Assembly (NCBI GenBank): GCA_046316025.1
Contig: JBKCXU010000027.1
Span: forward strand, 1 to 48,297
Length of the DNA: 48,297 nt
Direction of reading: 5' to 3'
Source of the DNA: JAJTHJ01 sp046316025
GTDB lineage: Bacteria; Pseudomonadota; Gammaproteobacteria; Burkholderiales; Burkholderiaceae_F
Shown in pieces: positions 1-6,837 of the stretch. Every line of letters begins with the position of its first letter. Position 1 is the first letter of the stretch. Made by a program: the position numbers and the translations under genes. The notes beneath the pieces were generated by a model that worked only from the letters and a program-made list of their open reading frames with translations, searched no databases and had not been told where the DNA came from.

Positions 1-137
1 GATCGCCTGCGCGCTCCCGGATCGTCCACGATCCGCCTGAAACCCCGTCCACGATCACGCTGAAACAGCGTCCACGATCAACTTGAAATGCCGTCTACGA
101 TCGGCCTGAAATGCCGTCTACGATGGGCTGAAATACG
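1..137. repeat. Five tandem 23-bp repeats, probable IS end
   Basis: Five direct repeats start at 23, 46, 69, 92 and 115, exactly 23 bp apart. Each opens with CGTCYACGAT and carries CTGAAA or TTGAAA near its end; the last copy is one base shorter. Sequence downstream is the body of a gene that has lost its 5' end, so the array looks like the terminus of a mobile element that truncated it. Multiple short repeats at the tips are known for IS21-family elements, which is my preferred reading. A tandem array with a period of about two helical turns could also be an iteron or centromere array. No transposase lies inside the window here. Confidence 0.6.
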
Positions 138-693
138 CAGCCTGACCTGGCTGCAGGGCAGCGGCACGGCCGCGCCGCCGCCCTTGACTGCGGCGGCGAT
201 CGCCGCCGCACTCGACGAACTGCACGTCGGGCGCGCGCGCTTGTTCGCCGAAGGCGCGCGGCGCATCGCGCGCGAACTGTGCAGCGACTACTCGGCCGCC
301 ACTCCAGCGCAGCCGCCCGCCCGGCTGGAACTGATCGGCATGTTCGACGTGCTGCGCGGCGCACCCACCCCTTTGCTGGTGCCCAACCTGCGCCGGGCGG
401 CCTGTCTGGACGACTTGGAACGGGTCTTCGCGGTGCTCGACGGCACGCCGCCTGCGCCGGACGCCGAGAACTGGTCCGCGCGCTTGAACGCGGCCCTGCG
501 CGCTGGCGCTGGCGCCGCGCACGGCCGCCACTTCGCCCTGCGCTGGCGCAACACCGGCCGCGCCAGCTTGCTCTTCCTGCGCGCCGGGCCGCTCGCCCGT
601 TTCAACGCGATCGCGGCCGGCGAACCGGACGGCGGGCGCGCTTTCGCGTGCGAATGCGCGCCCGCTCCCTTCACCTTGGAACCTTCGCTATGA
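138..693 (+). pseudogene. DUF4942-like protein, C-terminal remnant
   Basis: The frame stays open from the repeat array to a TGA at 691-693, but it has no credible start of its own. Its first codons come from the repeats, so the 5' part of the gene was removed by the element on the left. The C-terminal part carries the pattern I associate with DUF4942: a segment reading LDDLERVFAVLDG, then HFALRWRNTGRASLLFLR and an N-A-I tail. DUF4942 proteins are common on plasmids and are of unsettled function. The stop overlaps the next start as ATGA, so the two were probably co-translated. Family assignment is from memory of the motif, without a search. Confidence 0.55.
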
Positions 694-1166
694 ACTCTGC
701 CCCGCCTTTTCTGACTTGGATCGGCCTGCTGGCCAATCTGCACCCCGCTACCCGCGCGGAGCGCGAACGTCTGCGCGGACTCGCGCACGAAGCGCTGCGC
801 TTCGAAGCGCGCGCCCTCGCTTTGCGCGAGGAACTCGGCCGCGGCCGGACGGCGCTGGAAGAGCACATCGCGCAGCACTACGGCGCAGAGCAGATCGGCC
901 ACGCGAAGGAACGAGCCGGCGCCGCCGATCTGCCAGCGCAACTGCGCGCGGGGATCGACGATCCCATGCTGCGCGGCGCACTCGCCGGCATGGACGAATA
1001 CCAACTCGGTGCGGAGGCCGTGCTCGCTTTCTACCGTGGCCGCGTACTGCGCCAGCACAACCTGATGTCCACCGCGACCGATGCCGAGCGGCTCGCAACG
1101 CTCGGTCGCGTGCTCGATTGGGCCAACACGGCCGCCCGCCCGGTGGCCGACCGACTGCGCGAATGA
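690..1166 (+). CDS. Hypothetical protein (158 aa)
   Basis: The ATG at 690 overlaps the stop of the preceding remnant (ATGA), which fixes the start and suggests translational coupling. The 158-residue product is Ala-, Arg- and Glu-rich, with long predicted helices (roughly residues 20-60 and 110-150), no signal peptide and no membrane segment. It is probably cytoplasmic. I do not recognise the family. Its tight linkage to the DUF4942-like gene suggests a shared function, but that gene is now broken, so this one may be a passenger. Confidence 0.6.
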   Translation: MNSAPPFLTWIGLLANLHPATRAERERLRGLAHEALRFEARALALREELGRGRTALEEHIAQHYGAEQIGHAKERAGAADLPAQLRAGIDDPMLRGALAGMDEYQLGAEAVLAFYRGRVLRQHNLMSTATDAERLATLGRVLDWANTAARPVADRLRE

Positions 1167-1177
1167 AGCGCGGCGCG

Positions 1178-1193
1178 TATGATGTAGTCCTAC
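1178..1193 (+). promoter_or_regulatory. Putative -10 box and operator of the dinJ-yafQ pair
   Basis: A TATGAT hexamer (1178-1183) is followed directly by the inverted repeat GTAG-TC-CTAC (1184-1193), about 50 bp before the antitoxin start. DinJ-type antitoxins repress their own operon by binding palindromes near the promoter, so this is a reasonable autoregulatory site. No good -35 box is obvious. Confidence 0.35.
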
Positions 1194-1241
1194 CCGCACC
1201 ACACTGCGCAACCGTCAGCAAAGCAGACCGGAGAACCGAAC

Positions 1242-1502
1242 ATGATCCCCGCCGATACCTATGTACGCGCCCGCATCGACAACAAGACCAAGGCCCGGGC
1301 CGCAACTGCGCTCGACAGCATGGGGCTGACCGTTTCCGGCGCCATTCGACTTTTCATGCTCCAGGTCGCCGCCGAGGGCCGGCTGCCGTTTGAGGTCAAG
1401 GTGCCCAACGCGAAGACCCGCGAGGCGATGGCCGAACTGGAAGCCGGCAAGGGCAGCCGCTATCGCAGTGTCAAGGCCTTGCTGGCCGATGCCGATGCGT
1501 GA
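1242..1502 (+). CDS. dinJ: RelB/DinJ-family antitoxin
   Basis: The 86-residue protein opens with a ribbon-helix-helix segment (residues about 5-50: a beta strand around YVRARID, then two helices ending in AIRLFMLQVA), as in DinJ/RelB antitoxins. The C-terminal part (FEVKVPNAKTREAMAEL) would wrap the toxin. The N-terminal dimer binds the operator and the tail neutralises the ribosome-dependent RNase encoded next. Its stop overlaps the yafQ start by 8 bases (1495-1502), the usual arrangement for this module. The ATG at 1242 follows a weak purine-rich ribosome site. Assignment rests on the fold pattern plus the adjacent toxin. Confidence 0.88.
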   Translation: MIPADTYVRARIDNKTKARAATALDSMGLTVSGAIRLFMLQVAAEGRLPFEVKVPNAKTREAMAELEAGKGSRYRSVKALLADADA

Positions 1503-1776
1503 GATTGTCGTCTCGAAGCAGTTCACGCGCGACCTCAAACGAGAACGCAAAGGCCGGTACGGCCGAAATCTCGATGATCTGCTCGACGCCCTGCTCGACC
1601 TCCTTGTGAACGACCAGCCCCTGCCGAAGAACTACGCCGATCACCCGCTGAAGGGCGACAGCAAGGGCTACCGCGATTGTCACGTGAAGCCCGATCTGGT
1701 ACTGATCTACCGCAAGGTCGGAGCCGACGAACTGCATTTGGCCCGTCTGGGTTCGCACGCGGAATTGTTCGGCTGA
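1495..1776 (+). CDS. yafQ: YafQ-family mRNA interferase toxin
   Basis: The 93-residue product starts at the ATG at 1495, inside the end of the antitoxin gene. It has the RelE-superfamily layout: an N-terminal KQFTRDLKRERKG helix, a helix through LLDALLDLLVND, then HPLKGDSKGYRDCHVKPDLVLIYRK, which is the YafQ signature including the conserved H-P-L-x-G and the D-x-H and Y-R-K segments. The C-terminal LARLGSHAELF contains the conserved histidine region. Family members cleave mRNA in the ribosomal A site. Length and motifs look intact, so the pair should be a functional addiction module. Confidence 0.9.
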   Translation: MREIVVSKQFTRDLKRERKGRYGRNLDDLLDALLDLLVNDQPLPKNYADHPLKGDSKGYRDCHVKPDLVLIYRKVGADELHLARLGSHAELFG

Positions 1777-1782
1777 TCCAAA

Positions 1783-1992
1783 ATGAAATGCCCATCCTGC
1801 GGTGCCGCCCAGCTGATCGAGGACACGCGCGATCTGCCGTGCCGTTACGCCGGCGAGACCGCCGTCATCCCCGCAGTCAAGGGCGGCTATTGCGACGCTT
1901 GCGGCGAAGTAGTTTTGGACGCGCAGCAAGGCGATCGATACAGCCGGGTAATCGGCGAGTTCATGGGTAAGCGGCACGCTGAGAGCATCTGA
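1783..1992 (+). CDS. YgiT/MqsA-type zinc-finger protein, lacks HTH
   Basis: The 69 residues match the N-terminal zinc-binding half of MqsA/YgiT-type antitoxins: CPSCG near the start, a middle IPAVKGGYC segment and CDACGEVVLDAQQGDR, giving two C-x2-C pairs. MqsA normally continues into an XRE-type helix-turn-helix domain of about 70 residues; here the frame ends after a short unrelated tail. There is no MqsR toxin next to it. It sits 7 bp after yafQ and may be read in the same message. I read it as a decayed antitoxin remnant, although a free zinc-finger domain could still bind a toxin. Confidence 0.6.
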   Translation: MKCPSCGAAQLIEDTRDLPCRYAGETAVIPAVKGGYCDACGEVVLDAQQGDRYSRVIGEFMGKRHAESI

Positions 1993-2060
1993 CTGCGACG
2001 CCGGCGCGCTCCTTCGGATACGATTCGCTCACTTGGCGCCCAGCGCCGCGTGAGGTGAAA

Positions 2061-2390
2061 ATGCCCGAAGGCCGCGCGCTTTATGGCGAACACACCGCCG
2101 CCCTGAAGTCCTATCCCGAACCGCTGCGGCCGCTGCTGCACGAGATTGACCGCAGCCGCACGCCCGGCCGCCGGCTGGCCCTCGCGGCCTACTTGGCCGC
2201 CTTCGTTCACCCCGATTACGTGTGCAACCTCGCAGTGCTGGATTTGCTGGACAACGAAGCCAAGATCGCCGCCTTGGACGCCTTCGATTACTGCCTGACG
2301 CAGGGCCTGACCTTGGAAGAGCAGGGCGCTTTACTCGGCTGGCTTGCGCCCTATCTTGCGGACCTGCCCGGCGCAAGCCAATGGCACTGA
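2061..2390 (+). CDS. Hypothetical protein (109 aa)
   Basis: The ATG at 2061 follows GTGAGGTGA and is preferred over an in-frame GTG at 2055. The 109-residue product is largely helical and acidic, with hydrophobic runs (LALAAYLAAFV, LGWLAPYLADL) too short or polar for membrane segments. It has no signal peptide. Its stop lies inside the start of the next gene (2381-2390 overlap), so the two form a coupled pair. I do not recognise the family. Confidence 0.55.
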   Translation: MPEGRALYGEHTAALKSYPEPLRPLLHEIDRSRTPGRRLALAAYLAAFVHPDYVCNLAVLDLLDNEAKIAALDAFDYCLTQGLTLEEQGALLGWLAPYLADLPGASQWH

Positions 2391-2830
2391 TCCGCCGCGT
2401 GCGGCCCTCCGACCGCGAAAAAACACTCGCCTGCGCCGAGTTCTTTTTCCGCGTCACAACCGGCGATTCCTCACAACTCGAAGAAGCAGGCGTGCGCCTG
2501 CGCCAGGCCCTTGGACAGGGCTGGGCGTTTCCCCAGGTCGTCCAGTTTTTTGCGGGAAAACGCTGCGCACAGGTCATTGAAACTATGAGCAAGTCCGAAC
2601 CTGAAACGCCGGAGCGGATTGTGCGCGACGCTCTCCTGCTGCAAGTTCGTCTGGCTGCGTGCGAAATCATGTCTCAGTGGCAGTTCCCGGCGGGAATGAG
2701 CCCAACAGAAGCAGAGATCGAGCGAGCACTCGATATCTTTCGGCGCATCCGCCAAATGTTCCCAGAGACCGCTGCAATAGCCGAATCGCCGGCTGCTGTG
2801 CCACCGATCCCGCTTGCGCCGCTGCCGTAA
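2381..2830 (+). CDS. Hypothetical protein (149 aa)
   Basis: This reading frame begins at the ATG at 2381, overlapping the previous gene by ten bases. The 149-residue product has an N-terminal half with aromatic and charged residues (ACAEFFFRVTTGDSSQLEEAG) and a helical middle (IVRDALLLQVRLAACEIMSQW), ending in a Pro-rich tail. There is no signal peptide. No family was recognised. Base use is less GC-rich in the second half than in the neighbours. Nothing downstream for about 600 bases looks coding. Confidence 0.55.
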   Translation: MALIRRVRPSDREKTLACAEFFFRVTTGDSSQLEEAGVRLRQALGQGWAFPQVVQFFAGKRCAQVIETMSKSEPETPERIVRDALLLQVRLAACEIMSQWQFPAGMSPTEAEIERALDIFRRIRQMFPETAAIAESPAAVPPIPLAPLP

Positions 2831-3427
2831 GCCAGCGGCACTGCGCGCGCCATGCTTCGCATGGCGCTACCGGCTCGGCGCCTTGGGCGCCATCGCCGGC
2901 TGCGGCGTGCAGGCACGCCGCGCGTTGAGGCGGCGGCCCCTTCGGCGCCGCCCGACGTTGGCCTTTCGCACGCGAAAGGATGCCGGGCGCTTTCCGCGAA
3001 TGCCGCTGCGCTCCATTCGCTTGGCGCCCCCAACCCCGCCCGGCAGACTCAAGCTGCTGCCGGACGCCGGCGCCGGGCCAGCCGGCGCCCACAACGGTTT
3101 GCGCAGCCGCCGGGCCTTCGCCCGGCAGCGCGCCAACCGTCGATTTCCGGCAAGTTCGTTCCTCACCCCGGGTTCGCGCTTCCGCGCTCATCCCGGCAAG
3201 CCGGGACCGCTGGCGCGGCCCTGCGCATCCCTTTCGCAGGCGCGCCTTGCGCGCCCTGTCATAGCGGCGCGCGGAGATCGATGTTTCCCACAAGCTCCAC
3301 AGCCGCTCGCGCCTGATCGGTTGACCAAAGGAAGTCTCCTGTGGACAACCGGGCGCGACCGCCTCCCTTTGGGATATATGGAATATCCGCGTTCGGCGGC
3401 AGGGCGGCTGTGGATTTGTGGAAAACC
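2831..3427. other. Hairpin-rich noncoding stretch
   Basis: About 600 bases without a convincing gene. The open frames here have Arg/Pro/Ala-rich products typical of noncoding high-GC DNA. The stretch is packed with short inverted repeats, for example around 2850-2870, 2935-2950 and 3060-3095. It holds one copy of the dispersed 16-bp palindrome (2963-2978). The last 130 bases are less GC-rich and contain an inverted repeat GGATAT-5-ATATCC (3372-3388) and two TGTGGA-type motifs that resemble degenerate DnaA boxes. Confidence 0.5.
2963..2978. promoter_or_regulatory. Dispersed 16-bp palindrome, copy 1
   Basis: CTTTCGCACGCGAAAG, one centre base away from the consensus CTTTCGCGCGCGAAAG that recurs nine times in the window. 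This copy is in the noncoding stretch after 2830. Proposed binding site of the plasmid's KorB/ParB-like protein; that is an inference from distribution. Confidence 0.6.
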
Positions 3428-3748
3428 CTAGGCTTGCGCTGCTGCCTGGCCCGATGCCCCAACGCCAGTAACCGCTACGCGGCCAGAACCGCCGCTGTCT
3501 GCAGCGTCGACTTTCAGCAGCGTGCGGAGCTTCGGCAGCACCGCTCGCCACTGCTCGAAGGGAACCGAGTCCAGGCCTTCGGCCCGGATCAGGTTCAGGA
3601 TCATTTTCTGATTGCGCTCGCGCTCCTGGCGCTCCTGCTCGCGCTGACGGTCCTTCAGTGCCTTGAGCCGCTGCTCGGCGGCCTGAATTTCCTCGGCCAG
3701 CGAGCGCGACGGGCGGCCGGCCTTGCCGGCGGGTTTCTCGGATTTCAC
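3428..3748 (-). CDS. Small coiled-coil protein, possible relaxosome accessory
   Basis: Translated from the GTG at 3748, which has an AGGG ribosome site seven bases upstream; a longer frame starting at 3850 lacks one. The 106-residue product has a basic N-terminus (KPAGKAGRPSRS), a charged coiled coil rich in E, R, Q and K (about residues 20-50) and a helical stretch NLIRAEGLDSVPFEQWRAVLPKLRTLL. This layout resembles the small TraD/TraC or MobC-like mobilisation proteins of other plasmids, but I cannot name a family. It is divergent from the ribbon-helix-helix gene at 4064 and flanks the candidate oriT, which supports a role in DNA processing. Confidence 0.5.
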   Translation of the reverse strand: MKSEKPAGKAGRPSRSLAEEIQAAEQRLKALKDRQREQERQERERNQKMILNLIRAEGLDSVPFEQWRAVLPKLRTLLKVDAADSGGSGRVAVTGVGASGQAAAQA

Positions 3749-4063
3749 GGCGTTTCCCTTCAAGCGAGCCGAGTCGGATTTACTGTCTCGCCACGGCGCT
3801 GAGGCTCCGCGGCGAGCCGCCATTCTAGTGACATGGCGCCGTAAATCCACTCGGGGCGCGAAACGCCAAGGTTGGATGATCGGCCACTAGGGTCGCGGGG
3901 CTTCCCCGCACCCGTAGAAGGCCGTCACACACCACGCAACTTTGTTGCACAAGTGAAAAAGCGCGCCGTTGCGCGCTTTTTCAAGTGCCGACAGCAATGC
4001 GCCTAGACGCTGACAGGAATGCGGCGATATTCTGCCCAACATATTGAGCCCTAAGAGATTCAG
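3749..4063. other. oriT: Candidate origin of transfer (oriT)
   Basis: A 315-bp noncoding gap lies between two divergent candidate accessory genes and directly upstream of the coupling protein and relaxase genes, the usual place for oriT. It is built of inverted repeats: a 14-bp imperfect pair 3769-3783/3841-3854 (CCGAGTCGGATTTAC against GTAAATCCACTCGG), a hairpin GCGGGG-3-CCCCGC (3895-3909), a hairpin GCAAC-3-GTTGC (3936-3948) and a strong terminator-like stem (3955-3982). TrwC-class relaxases recognise a hairpin just upstream of nic, so 3936-3948 is the best candidate. I cannot place the nic site. Confidence 0.45.
3955..3982. terminator. Bidirectional terminator-like hairpin
   Basis: A perfect 12-bp stem, GAAAAAGCGCGC and its complement, closes a CGTT loop. 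The right arm ends in five T residues and the left arm starts with five A residues, so it could act as an intrinsic terminator on either strand. It lies between the divergent genes at 3748 and 4064, where a terminator is unexpected; it may instead be a structural part of oriT. Confidence 0.55.
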
Positions 4064-4438
4064 ATGGCATGGCCTAAAGGACAGGGTAAGGGCGAGGCCC
4101 AGCGCTTCACCGTCCGCTTGGACCCCGACACCGCGACCTTCTACCGCCGCAAGGCCAAGGAGGGTGGCGTGAATATTTCGGAGTTCCTGCGCAAGACGCT
4201 GCACGAGGGCGTCATCGCGGAGAACATCCAAGATGTCGAGGATCGGCTCCGCACCCTCGTCTCCACTGCGCCGGCCGCAGCGCAGGCCCGGCATGAGGGC
4301 ATACCCGACGATCTGGCGCTATCGCTCGTGACCTGCGAGGCCTTGCTGACCGCCATTGTGGAGAAGCAGGACCCGCAGGTTCTATACCGGGCGCAGGAGG
4401 CCGCGAAGGTCAGAGTGCGCAAGCGCAGGGGGGCGTGA
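4064..4438 (+). CDS. Ribbon-helix-helix relaxosome accessory protein (TrwA-like)
   Basis: The 124-residue product opens with a basic segment and a ribbon-helix-helix pattern (RFTVRLDPDTATFYRRKAKEGG then NISEFLRKTLHEG, about residues 14-50), followed by a helical tail ending in basic residues. It stops immediately before traD (TGA then ATG). The order ribbon-helix-helix gene, coupling protein, relaxase is that of trwA-trwB-trwC in R388, where TrwA binds oriT, stimulates the coupling ATPase and represses the operon. I infer the same role and that it binds inverted repeats in 3749-4063. Sequence identity to TrwA is not evident beyond the fold. Confidence 0.7.
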   Translation: MAWPKGQGKGEAQRFTVRLDPDTATFYRRKAKEGGVNISEFLRKTLHEGVIAENIQDVEDRLRTLVSTAPAAAQARHEGIPDDLALSLVTCEALLTAIVEKQDPQVLYRAQEAAKVRVRKRRGA

Positions 4439-6403
4439 ATGGGCAGCCGGGGATCAAAGGGAGGAATGGGCAATTTCGCCCGCGGCGCGGACTTATGGAT
4501 GCACCAGGCGCGATTGTTCGTCGTTGCGGTCTGGATGGGATTCGGGGTTTCCGTGTTGCTCGGGTTAGTTGCCGGCGGCACGTACTTCTATCGGGCCACC
4601 ACGGAAATCGAGCGCTACGCACTGGAGCGCAACAGCATCGCCGAACTGCGCCTGCTGCTGATGATGACGAACGCCAAGATGGAGCTGTACGCCGAGGGTG
4701 AGCGCCAGATGCTTACGGTGCAGGAGGTCGCCGACTTGACCACCGATGGCGCGGCGGAGGCCATGCGAGAAATGAGGAACGGCGGTGTCGTCGGTGGTTT
4801 GTCGGGCGCCGGCGCCTTCCTGCTTCTCGCGCTCTTCTGGTGGAGCTACGGGCGCTCGAAGATGGAGGATCGCCGGCTGCGCGGCGCGCATCTTGTCGAG
4901 GGCGAGGAACTGCGGCGGATGATGGAGCGGCGCGTTGATTGCAGTCCGTACACCATCGCTGGCGTGCCGATGCGCAAGGGCTCCGAAACGCTGCACACGA
5001 TGATCGGCGGCGCGCAGGGCACCGGTAAAAGCCAGCAGTTTTTCCGGCTGATGCGGCAGGTGCGCGAACGGGGCAAGCGGGCCATCGTCTACGACCCGAC
5101 CGGGGAATTCACGAAAGCGTTTTTCCGCGAAGGCCAGGACATCCTGATGAACCCGCTGGATGCGCGCAGCCCGCACTGGACGATCTGGAACGAAATCGCC
5201 AAGGACTATCACTTCGACAACATGGCCAACGGCCTGATCCCCGATCCGGCCGAGGCCGACCCGTTTTGGGCGCAGGCCGGCCGCATGGTGTTGAAGGACG
5301 TTTATCGGGTGCTGGGGCGCGAGGATCGGCGCACGAATGCCGATCTGTACAACGCGGTGGCCAAGAGCAATCTGGACGCCCTGCATGCCCTGCTGGTTGG
5401 CACCGCAGGGGCCACCTACGTGGACCCGAGCACCGAGCGCACGGGAATGTCGTTGAAGATGACCGTGCAGAACCAGCTCGAATCTTTCCGCTTTCTGCAC
5501 GACAGCGGCGCGTCGTTTTCGATCCGCCAGTGGGTGCAAACCGAGTCGGACTCATGGATGTTCATTACCGCGCGCGAAGCCATGCGTGAGGCGCTCAAGC
5601 CGGTGCTGTCGCTGTGGATCGATACGGCGATCAAGGCCGTGCTCGATTTGGAGCCGATTCACCGCGAGCGGCTGTGGTTCTTTATCGACGAACTACCGAC
5701 ATTGCAGAAGCTGGACGTGTTGAAGCTCGCGCTGACCAACACCCGAAAGTACGGACTGTGCTGCGTGATCGGGATTCAGGACTTCTCGCAGTTGCACGAG
5801 ATCTACGGCACCCATCAGGCGAAGACGATCATTTCGGGCTGCCAGACCAAGCTGCTCTTGCGTGTGACGGATGGGGACGCCGCGCGCCTGCTCGCCAAGC
5901 TGATGGGCGAAGCCGAGTTGGACGAGAAGGAAGAGACGCTGAGCTACGGACTGAGCGCGGAGCGCGACGGGGTCAGCGTCTACGCCCGGCGCAACCTGCG
6001 CGACATCGTCCTGACCTCGCAGATTCTGACCTTGCCGGACATGACCGGCTACATCACCGTGCCGGGGGACTACCCCGTCGCTCGCGTTTCGTATGGGTTC
6101 GAACCGAATCCGCCCGTCGCCGAAGGCTTTATCGAGCGCGAGGGCTTCGGCATCAAATTCGGGCCGGCACCACCGGCGGTGCCGCCCGCAGCTGTTGACT
6201 TATTCGGCGAGGGGGAACCCCAGGGCGAGATTCACTTCAACGAACTCGACGACGGCGCCGGCGACGAGACGGTCGATCGGGAAACCGGCGAAATCCTGAA
6301 GGTGAGAGCGGGGGACAAACCTGCCGCCTCGGCCGCGCCCGTCAGGGCCGCGGCGAAACAGCCGCCGGCGAGCAAGGCGCAACCTGCGGCGGCAGGAAAG
6401 TGA
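4439..6403 (+). CDS. traD: Type IV coupling protein TraD/TrwB
   Basis: The 654-residue protein has two N-terminal membrane helices (about residues 27-50 and 113-135), then a TrwB/TraD ATPase. Walker A is GAQGTGKS (about 191-198) and Walker B is LWFFIDELPTL (about 412-422). The C-terminal 100 residues are acidic and then Ala/Pro/Lys-rich, as in TraD tails that contact the relaxosome. It couples the processed DNA to the secretion channel at the inner membrane. The ATG at 4439 abuts the previous stop; an in-frame ATG at 4466 has a purine-rich stretch too close upstream. The next gene starts inside its stop codon. Confidence 0.93.
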   Translation: MGSRGSKGGMGNFARGADLWMHQARLFVVAVWMGFGVSVLLGLVAGGTYFYRATTEIERYALERNSIAELRLLLMMTNAKMELYAEGERQMLTVQEVADLTTDGAAEAMREMRNGGVVGGLSGAGAFLLLALFWWSYGRSKMEDRRLRGAHLVEGEELRRMMERRVDCSPYTIAGVPMRKGSETLHTMIGGAQGTGKSQQFFRLMRQVRERGKRAIVYDPTGEFTKAFFREGQDILMNPLDARSPHWTIWNEIAKDYHFDNMANGLIPDPAEADPFWAQAGRMVLKDVYRVLGREDRRTNADLYNAVAKSNLDALHALLVGTAGATYVDPSTERTGMSLKMTVQNQLESFRFLHDSGASFSIRQWVQTESDSWMFITAREAMREALKPVLSLWIDTAIKAVLDLEPIHRERLWFFIDELPTLQKLDVLKLALTNTRKYGLCCVIGIQDFSQLHEIYGTHQAKTIISGCQTKLLLRVTDGDAARLLAKLMGEAELDEKEETLSYGLSAERDGVSVYARRNLRDIVLTSQILTLPDMTGYITVPGDYPVARVSYGFEPNPPVAEGFIEREGFGIKFGPAPPAVPPAAVDLFGEGEPQGEIHFNELDDGAGDETVDRETGEILKVRAGDKPAASAAPVRAAAKQPPASKAQPAAAGK

Positions 6404-6837
6404 ACCGGCGGCGCGTGCTTTGCGGTTTGCAGGCGGCCGCCGCGATTGCCGCCACACGCGCCCGCGCTGCGCCCCAGCCGTTACCGCCGGACGAAGCGTT
6501 TCAGATCCGTCCGCTTGCCAAGGAGCGCGACTGGCTGGCGCTGGAGTTTCGCAGTGAACCAGGCTATTTCCTTTACGCCCATCGCTTCGAGTTCGCCGCC
6601 GATCGATCGGAAGTCCGCATTGCAGAAGTCCTCTTGCCGACTGGGGGCCGGCGGAAGTTCGACCTCGCGCTGGGCTGCGAAGTCACGTACTTCCCCGGCG
6701 CGGTGGTGGTGCGTGTTCGCATCGAAGGCCTCGGCTCGGCTTTCCGCCTGATCGCACGTGCTCAGGGGTGCAGCGACTTCGGCCTTTGTTATCCGGTGAT
6801 CGAGCGAACTTTCGCGGTTTCCGGTGGGCGCCCATGA
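6400..6837 (+). CDS. Secreted DsbD alpha-domain protein
   Basis: A GTG start at 6400 overlaps the traD stop (GTGA). The 145-residue product has a twin-Arg-containing basic N-terminus and an Ala-rich signal peptide ending near ARA-AP (about residue 24). The mature part matches the N-terminal periplasmic domain of DsbD: PGYFLYAHRF, then QGCSDFGLCYP with the C-x5-C pair that exchanges disulfides with partner proteins. The membrane and thioredoxin domains of DsbD are absent. It sits between the coupling protein and the relaxase although it must act in the periplasm. It may serve the plasmid DsbC and TraF-type proteins, drawing electrons from host DsbD. Confidence 0.72.
   Translation: MNRRRVLCGLQAAAAIAATRARAAPQPLPPDEAFQIRPLAKERDWLALEFRSEPGYFLYAHRFEFAADRSEVRIAEVLLPTGGRRKFDLALGCEVTYFPGAVVVRVRIEGLGSAFRLIARAQGCSDFGLCYPVIERTFAVSGGRP

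Noticed and set aside
1..137. CRISPR array
   Set aside because: The repeats are directly tandem with no unique spacers, and no cas genes are present.
641..656. Tenth copy of the dispersed palindrome (CTTTCGCGTGCGAATG)
   Set aside because: It breaks symmetry in the right arm and lies in a gene remnant, so it is not counted with the nine.
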